64,000 bases of DNA, taken from Erysipelotrichales bacterium. GTDB lineage: Bacteria > Bacillota_I > Bacilli_A > Erysipelotrichales > Erysipelotrichaceae. Where the stretch lies: assembly GCA_910576855.1 (NCBI GenBank), contig CAJTJP010000012.1:22712-86711 (forward strand). Direction: 5' to 3'. Below the pieces are notes generated by a model. It saw only the letters and a program-made list of their open reading frames with translations, made no database searches and was not told the DNA's origin. Below, piece after piece: positions 58,544-64,000 of this stretch (position 1 is the first letter of the stretch; every line of letters begins with the position of its first letter). A program made the translations under genes and the position numbers.

Positions 58544-61099
58544 ATGTTTCAAGATGAAGAACGTTTGGAAATAGTTGATATATCGAAAACAATGCGTGAA
58601 TCGTTTCTTGATTATTCAATGTCCGTTATTGTTCAGCGTGCATTGCCTGATGTAAGAGATGGTTTGAAGCCGGTTCATCGTCGTATTCTGTATGCGATGA
58701 ATGATTTGGGTATTGTGGCAGGTAAGCCATTTAAGAAATCGGCGCGTATCGTCGGTGAGGTCATCGGTAAGTATCATCCGCACGGTGATACTGCGGTGTA
58801 TGATGCGATGGTGCGTATGGCTCAGGATTTCTCTTATCGCTATATGCTTGTTCAGGGGCATGGTAACTTCGGTTCTATGGACGGTGACGGTGCGGCGGCG
58901 ATGCGTTATACGGAAGCTCGTATGGCTAAGATTGCCATGGAAATGATGAAGGATATTAATAAGGATACGGTTGATTTTGATCCTAACTATGATAATGAGG
59001 AGGTAGAGCCGAGTGTTCTGCCGGCACGTTTCCCTAATTTACTTGTGAACGGAAGTGTCGGTATTGCGGTCGGTATGGCTACGAATATTCCGCCTCATAA
59101 TTTATCGGAGACAATCGATGCGGTATTGGCAGTTATGGATAATCCGGATATAACGATCATGGAGTTGATGGATAATTATATCAAGGGTCCCGATTTTCCT
59201 ACAGGCGCAATGATTTTAGGTCGTGCCGGTATCAAGCAAGCGTATGAAACAGGCCGTGGCGCAGTTGTGATGCGTGCGAAGCATAAGCTTGAGGATATGG
59301 ATAACGGTAAGGTGCGTATCGTCTTTTATGAAATTCCTTATCAAGTGAATAAGGCGAATTTAATTTCTAAAATCGCTGATTTGGTAAGGGATAAGGTGAT
59401 TGACGGCATTACGTATTTGAATGATGACAGTAATCGTGACGGTATTCGTATTATTGTTGAGCTGCGTAAGGATGTACAGCCGGATGTTGTGTTGAATCAG
59501 TTGTATCGTACTACGGCGCTGCAGACAAGCTTCGGTGTGAATATGCTGGCGCTGCATAACGGTGCGCCTAAGCTGATGAATTTAAAAGAGGTTCTTTCTT
59601 ATTATGTCGATCATCAGATTGATGTTACGGTGAGAAGGACGCGTTTTGATTTGAAGAAGGCGGAGGATCGTGCACATATCTTAGAGGGTCTGAGAATTGC
59701 GTTGGATCATATCGATGAAATCATTCATATTATTCGAAGCAGTGATACGGATGCGATTGCGCGGGCAACATTGATGGAGAAATTCGCATTGAGCGAGATC
59801 CAAGCAAATGCGATTTTGGAAATGCGCTTGAAGCGTTTAACAGGTTTAGAGCGTGATAAGATTGAAAATGAGTATCAGGAACTGATGGTCACGATTGCGG
59901 ATCTTCGTGATATTTTGGCTAACCACAGTCGTGTATTGGATATTATTCGTGAGGAGCTGACAGAGGTCAAAAATCGTTTCGGTGATGAGCGTCGTACTGA
60001 AATCAGTGATGCGGAAATCGATATGCAGGATGAGGATTTGATTCCGCAGGAGGATGTCGTTATTACGATGACTACCAACGGTTACATCAAGCGTATCCCG
60101 ATTGATACGTATCGTACACAGAATCGCGGCGGTCGCGGTATCAAGGGTATGACGATGAATGAGGATGATATCATTGAATTGATGATTACGATGTCAACTC
60201 ATGATCATCTGTTGCTGTTTACGAATTTCGGTAAGGTGTATCGGATGAAGGGCTTCCATATTCCGAATGCTTCTCGTACAGCGAAGGGCTTGCCGGTGGT
60301 AAATCTATTGAATTTGGATAAGAATGAGAAGGTTGAGGCCTTGGTTCCTGTGGAACGGGAGTCTACTGCGTCTTATCTGTTCTTTGTCACTAAGAAGGGT
60401 ATTGTGAAGCGTGTGGAAATGGCCGAGTTTAATTCTATTCGTCAGAACGGTAAAATCGCGATCACGCTTCGTGAGGACGATGAGCTGCTCGGTGTGAAAC
60501 AGACAACGGGTAATGATGATATTATTATCGCTGCGGCAAACGGTAAGGCAGTGCGTTTCAATGAACAGGATGTTCGTGTAATGGGGCGTAATGCTTCGGG
60601 TGTCAAGGGCTTTAATGTTGACGGCTCTTATGTTGTCGGTGCAGCAACGAGTGTTGAGGGTTCTACCTTGTTGTCGGTTAGTGAAAACGGCTATGGCAAG
60701 CGTACCGCAATCAGTGAGTATCGTTTGACAAATCGCGGTACGAAGGGTGTTAAGACCATCAATATTACCGAGAAAACAGGACAGCTTGTTTCTGTTCGTG
60801 CAGTGAATGGGGATGAGGATGTCATGATTATGACGGACAGCGGTATCATTATTCGTATTGCGGTGGAGAATATCGGTATCTATTTGCGTAACACACAGGG
60901 TGTCAAGCTGATTCATGTCGGTGATGCAGAGCGTGTGGCTAAGGTCGCAATCGTTGATAAGGCAGAGGAGGAACAGAATTCTGATAATGAGGAGTCTTCT
61001 GACGGTAATGTTGCTGCGATTGAGGGTAGTAGTGCAGTTGATAATGCGGAAGCTCCGGAAGTTTCTCAGTCTCAGGAACAATCTGAGGATAAGGAATAA
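58544..61099 (+). CDS. gyrA: DNA gyrase subunit A
   Basis: This 851-residue subunit has the cleavage domain with [18 protein letters not shown] and the catalytic Tyr in [11 protein letters not shown]. The C-terminal beta-pinwheel carries the GyrA box [12 protein letters not shown] near 520, which marks gyrase and not topoisomerase IV. The residue equivalent to E. coli Ser83 is Thr and that of Asp87 is Asp, so no classic quinolone-resistance change is evident. The last 45 residues are an acidic Ser/Glu/Asn-rich tail. AAGGAGG precedes the ATG. Confidence 0.97.
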   Translation: MFQDEERLEIVDISKTMRESFLDYSMSVIVQRALPDVRDGLKPVHRRILYAMNDLGIVAGKPFKKSARIVGEVIGKYHPHGDTAVYDAMVRMAQDFSYRYMLVQGHGNFGSMDGDGAAAMRYTEARMAKIAMEMMKDINKDTVDFDPNYDNEEVEPSVLPARFPNLLVNGSVGIAVGMATNIPPHNLSETIDAVLAVMDNPDITIMELMDNYIKGPDFPTGAMILGRAGIKQAYETGRGAVVMRAKHKLEDMDNGKVRIVFYEIPYQVNKANLISKIADLVRDKVIDGITYLNDDSNRDGIRIIVELRKDVQPDVVLNQLYRTTALQTSFGVNMLALHNGAPKLMNLKEVLSYYVDHQIDVTVRRTRFDLKKAEDRAHILEGLRIALDHIDEIIHIIRSSDTDAIARATLMEKFALSEIQANAILEMRLKRLTGLERDKIENEYQELMVTIADLRDILANHSRVLDIIREELTEVKNRFGDERRTEISDAEIDMQDEDLIPQEDVVITMTTNGYIKRIPIDTYRTQNRGGRGIKGMTMNEDDIIELMITMSTHDHLLLFTNFGKVYRMKGFHIPNASRTAKGLPVVNLLNLDKNEKVEALVPVERESTASYLFFVTKKGIVKRVEMAEFNSIRQNGKIAITLREDDELLGVKQTTGNDDIIIAAANGKAVRFNEQDVRVMGRNASGVKGFNVDGSYVVGAATSVEGSTLLSVSENGYGKRTAISEYRLTNRGTKGVKTINITEKTGQLVSVRAVNGDEDVMIMTDSGIIIRIAVENIGIYLRNTQGVKLIHVGDAERVAKVAIVDKAEEEQNSDNEESSDGNVAAIEGSSAVDNAEAPEVSQSQEQSEDKE

Positions 61100-61138
61100 T
61101 AAATCTGTGAAAGGTTTCTGCTTTCAGCGCTATTGTTG

Positions 61139-61167
61139 TTGACAAGCAGAGGAAAGAGTGTTTTAAT
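61139..61167 (+). promoter_or_regulatory. serS leader promoter
   Basis: TTGACA, 17-bp spacer and TTTAAT, 40 bp after the gyrA stop; start predicted near 61174. Confidence 0.7.
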
Positions 61168-61173
61168 AAGTAC

Positions 61174-61505
61174 AGGTATTTTATAAGATAGAAGCGTTGA
61201 AAAGGATCAGTACAAAATGTGATTAGCAGAAGAGAGGTTACGGTTGGTGTAAGTAATCCTAATCCTTTTGGAATCCCCCTTGGAGTAAAGTGAGGAATGT
61301 TTAGTATTCACTTTCGGTCGTACCGTTATCGCGTAATTAAGGTCAATAGCTCAGGACATAACGTCAGAGTCATCATCAAAAAATAATGTGGTGAGTGATA
61401 TTGCATCATGAATGAGTATGATTTACTTGTTTGTCTTTAAACTATTGATGAAAAAGGGTGGCAGCACGAGGCATTCGTCCCTTTCGGGCAAGTGCCTTTT
61501 TTATT
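61174..61505 (+). promoter_or_regulatory. T-box riboswitch of serS
   Basis: The long leader upstream of a tRNA synthetase gene ends with the T-box sequence AGGGTGGCAGCACG (61454-61468), which pairs with the CGTCCCTTT that follows to form the antiterminator. The competing terminator uses AGGCAT with GTGCCT and a T run (61469-61503). Uncharged tRNA(Ser) should stabilise the antiterminator. The stem I specifier codon was not assigned with confidence. The gap 61506-61685 after it shows no further gene. Confidence 0.88.
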
Positions 61506-61685
61506 TCTTGACGCTGTTTCGGTGAACCGGTTGCAGCGATTGATGACTGTTACTTATTTATGTTTGAGTGCTTGCGGATGAAGCTGTAGTTACAGCTGAA
61601 TGATGTTTATCGGTTCTTGGTGTATCAAAGATTTCAGTGATTTCAGTATAAATAGATGATGTAAGGTTATGAAGGAGGATATTTT

Positions 61686-62972
61686 ATGTTGGATATGAAA
61701 TTTGTGAGAGAGCATGGGGAGGAGGTCAAGGCGAATATAAGGAAAAAGTTTCAGGATCATAAGCTACCGTTAGTAGATGAAGCGATTGAATTGGATAAAT
61801 TAAATCGTTCTTTGAAGCAGCGCGGTGATGATTTGCGTGCTCAGCGTAATTCTATGAGCAAGCAGATTGGCAGCTTGATGAAGGAAGGCAAGCGTGATGA
61901 GGCTGAGGAAATGAAAAAGGCTGTGTCAAAGATAGCTGAGGAAATGAAGCAGGTCGAGGAACAGGAGGCCGAGATTTCTGTTAAGCTTGAGCAGTGTATG
62001 ATGCAGATTCCTAATATGATTGATCCAAGTGTACCAATCGGAAAAAGTGATGAGGAGAATGTAGAACTGGAGCGCTTTGGTGATCCGGTTGTTCCTGAGT
62101 TTGAGATTCCTTATCATACGGAGATTATGGAGCGTTTTAACGGTATTGATTTGGATAGTGCACGTAAGGTTGCAGGAAATGGCTTTTATTATTTGATGGG
62201 TGATATCGCACGTCTGCATTCTGCGGTAATCAGCTATGCACGTGATTTTATGATTGACAGGGGATTTACGTATGTGATTCCTCCGTATATGATTCGCAGT
62301 AATGTTGTGACCGGGGTTATGAGCTTTGCGGAAATGGAAAGTATGATGTATAAAATCGATGGTGAGGATTTGTTTTTGATTGGTACGAGCGAACATTCAA
62401 TGATCGGTAAGTTTATTGATACGATCTTGGATGAAAAGCAGCTGCCTTATACGTATACAAGCTATTCTCCTTGCTTCCGTAAGGAGAAGGGTGCGCATGG
62501 TATTGAGGAACGCGGTGTTTATCGTATTCATCAGTTTGAGAAGCAGGAGATGATCGTTGTATGTAAGCCGGAGGAAAGTGCTGAGTGGTATGAGAAGCTA
62601 TGGCAAAATACAGTTGATTTATTTCGCAGTTTGGATATTCCGGTGCGTACCTTGGAATGTTGTTCCGGTGATTTAGCGGATTTGAAAACGAAGTCGGTTG
62701 ATGTTGAGGCTTGGAGTCCGCGCCAACAGAAGTATTTCGAGGTGGGCAGCTGTTCTAATTTGACGGATGCGCAGGCTCGTCGTTTGAAAATCAGAGTGAA
62801 TGGTGAACAGGGGAAGTATTTCGCACATACTTTGAATAATACGGTTGTTGCACCTCCGCGTATGTTGATTGCATTTTTGGAGAATAATTTAAATGAGGAT
62901 GGAAGTGTGAATATACCTACTGCTCTGCAGCCTTATATGGGCGGTAAGACTAAATTGGTGCCTAAGCAATGA
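61686..62972 (+). CDS. serS: Seryl-tRNA synthetase, archaeal-like type
   Basis: This 428-residue class II synthetase has an N-terminal coiled-coil tRNA-binding arm (about 25-105). Its catalytic domain has motif 2 with EERGVYRIHQFEKQEM, a CSGDLADLKTKSVDVEAWSP segment, VGSCSNLTDAQARRLKIRV, and motif 3 NTVVAPPRMLIAFLENN. The usual bacterial enzyme has GRDTRGLIRVHQF and GS(G)LAVGRTL instead. The text here is closer to the SerRS type of archaea and some bacteria. AAGGAGG precedes the ATG. It is controlled by a T-box leader, which strongly supports the seryl specificity. It overlaps the next gene by 4 bp. Confidence 0.93.
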   Translation: MLDMKFVREHGEEVKANIRKKFQDHKLPLVDEAIELDKLNRSLKQRGDDLRAQRNSMSKQIGSLMKEGKRDEAEEMKKAVSKIAEEMKQVEEQEAEISVKLEQCMMQIPNMIDPSVPIGKSDEENVELERFGDPVVPEFEIPYHTEIMERFNGIDLDSARKVAGNGFYYLMGDIARLHSAVISYARDFMIDRGFTYVIPPYMIRSNVVTGVMSFAEMESMMYKIDGEDLFLIGTSEHSMIGKFIDTILDEKQLPYTYTSYSPCFRKEKGAHGIEERGVYRIHQFEKQEMIVVCKPEESAEWYEKLWQNTVDLFRSLDIPVRTLECCSGDLADLKTKSVDVEAWSPRQQKYFEVGSCSNLTDAQARRLKIRVNGEQGKYFAHTLNNTVVAPPRMLIAFLENNLNEDGSVNIPTALQPYMGGKTKLVPKQ

Positions 62973-63481
62973 TCGTTAAGCAATCTTATCATATGAGTGA
63001 GGAGGTCTTTACTCGTATTTATCGAGCGCATTGTCATATCAAATTTAATATTCGACGGTCAATGGTGTTAAGCTTTTTGTTGCTGTTGTTTGGTTTGGCG
63101 ATGGAGTATGTGTTTCATAAGGATTATGGTATGTTGAACGGTATCGTATTGGTTTTGTTTCTGATAAGTTTGCTTTGTAATTATGTTTGTGATTATCGGA
63201 TTCCCAAGACTGCGTATCGCTCGATGTATGACGATGCTGATGAGCAGTCTACCTTGATGATTCAGGAGGACGGTGTGAGTTTCGGAGAGGGTGGTAATCG
63301 CTATTTTCGTAGCTGGGATCAGTTTGAGAAATGTTATGAAACGAAGGATGCTTTCTTGCTGTATCAGAAGGATGTGTTTACTATGGTATGGAAGGAGGCT
63401 TGCGGCAGTAAGCTGGAGGAGGTACGTAAATTGATTCGTACCAATGTGAATCGGGGAAAGCCGATACCGATGAAAAAATAA
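62969..63481 (+). CDS. YcxB-like membrane protein
   Basis: This 170-residue protein has two adjacent hydrophobic helices (about 32-52 and 58-76: MVLSFLLLLFGLAMEYVFHK, GIVLVLFLISLLCNYVCDYR) and a soluble C-terminal beta domain (LMIQEDGVSFGEGGNRYFRS, DAFLLYQKDVFTMVWKEACG). This is the pattern of the YcxB-like family of unknown function. Its start codon overlaps the serS stop (ATGA), so it is translated with serS and would share its T-box control. Confidence 0.8.
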   Translation: MIVKQSYHMSEEVFTRIYRAHCHIKFNIRRSMVLSFLLLLFGLAMEYVFHKDYGMLNGIVLVLFLISLLCNYVCDYRIPKTAYRSMYDDADEQSTLMIQEDGVSFGEGGNRYFRSWDQFEKCYETKDAFLLYQKDVFTMVWKEACGSKLEEVRKLIRTNVNRGKPIPMKK

Positions 63482-63508
63482 TCCTGTATTTAGTGCTGTC
63501 TTTTCTAT

Positions 63509-63541
63509 GAGGTATGGCAATCATTGTGATACCTCTTTTTT
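63509..63541 (+). terminator. Terminator of the serS unit
   Basis: GAGGTAT (63509-63515) pairs with ATACCTC (63529-63535), followed by six T. Confidence 0.85.
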
Positions 63542-63684
63542 ATATGGTAATGAGCAACCGGAACTTATATACTCTTACAATAAATCATATTTGGCTAAGG
63601 TGTTTATTGAGGAGGCGATAAGTGTAAGGAGTATCAATATTTAGAAGTGAAGGATTGTTTTCCGTAATCTCTGTTTTATATTAA

Positions 63685-63700
63685 TGTTTCACGTGAAACA
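63685..63700. other. parS: parS centromere site
   Basis: TGTTTCACGTGAAACA is the exact 16-bp consensus parS palindrome bound by ParB/Spo0J. It lies about 16 kb from the dnaA-dnaN origin, as expected for origin-proximal segregation sites. No parA/parB genes are in the window. Confidence 0.93.
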
Positions 63701-64000
63701 TTGAAGAGTAGATATGTCGTTTTCATAGGATATAAATGAAGGGGAATACTGTAGGTGTCTAATATCTAATTAGGATAATGTTTGATTACATATGGAGTCA
63801 TCGTTGAAGGAGAAGGAAATTAATGAAATACCTGAAGTGAAAAGTTAAATTCCACTTCAAAAAGCACATAAAAATAAGTAGAATTTACTGTTACAAAAAG
63901 AAAGCAGATAGACAGGATTAGGATATATCAAGAAAAAAGTCTTGTGGATTTTAGTTTTTCAGTTATAATGTATATGTAGATAAGTCAAAAAAGGGCATAA

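Larger units (their letters stand above)
63482..64000. other. Gene-free right end of the window
   Basis: About 520 bp without a supportable gene. It contains the terminator at 63509, the parS site at 63685 and, near the edge, a promoter TTGTGG (63942-63947), 16 bp, TATAAT (63964-63969) pointing to a gene beyond the window. Confidence 0.6.

Noticed and set aside
58780..58810. Thr at the GyrA Ser83-equivalent position as quinolone resistance
   Set aside because: Thr is the natural residue in many Gram-positives and Asp87-equivalent is intact, so no resistance is inferred.
60305..61081. 258-codon minus-strand frame opposite gyrA
   Set aside because: Antisense shadow of gyrA with His/Thr/Asn-rich nonsense composition and no start signals.

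Overview
The window reads as the replication-origin region of a low-GC Gram-positive (Firmicutes) chromosome. TGA is used as a normal stop, so it is not a Mollicute with the alternative code. The order rpmH-rnpA-yidC-jag on one side and dnaA-dnaN-yaaA-recF-gyrB-gyrA-serS on the other, the lipoprotein-type YidC, the c-di-AMP receptor and the LCP protein fit Firmicutes; a gut Erysipelotrichia is my best guess, by inference only.

Layout. 1-1254: start of a NusG/LoaP-like gene running off the left edge, next to a tyrosine recombinase gene bounded by perfect 24-bp inverted repeats (candidate DNA-inversion switch). 1270-3967: Mn2+ riboswitch with mntP, a lipoprotein, nagA. 4069-5685: an AlbA_2/ATPase-type regulator gene with a 20-21 bp phased repeat array over its promoter. 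5784-10929: GntR (YtrA-type) regulated operon of two ABC exporters. 11000-11650: histidine phosphatase. 11773-16077: accessory island with a frameshifted XRE regulator and partner, a small HTH gene, a DUF3990/XRE toxin-antitoxin pair with twin operators, and a type III (RNA antitoxin) toxin-antitoxin locus. 16154-16539: c-di-AMP receptor. 16717-34474: polysaccharide locus headed by a LoaP-like antiterminator: initiating sugar transferase, glycosyltransferases, a full set of enzymes for UDP-2,3-diacetamido-2,3-dideoxy-glucuronate, Wzy and Wzx, an unknown membrane-anchored protein, a repeat-rich GH25 lysozyme, and an LCP ligase that would attach the polymer to the wall. 34544-36136: MATE exporter with a structured leader. 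36317-41578: a 1753-residue surface protein.

41942-63700 is the origin core. DnaA boxes lie on both sides of dnaA (a bipartite oriC). Two accessory insertions break the usual order. One lies between rpmH and dnaA, framed by a perfect 63-bp direct repeat that contains the dnaA promoter region. The other lies between dnaN and yaaA and carries two fused ABC transporters and a frameshifted AlbA_2 gene. A T-box leader precedes serS, whose product looks like the archaeal-related SerRS type, and a perfect parS site lies at 63685-63700.

Two themes stand out: surface-polysaccharide control (two LoaP/NusG-like genes, one beside a recombinase switch) and a dense set of small self-regulated accessory modules, several with operators or RNA elements that can be read directly.
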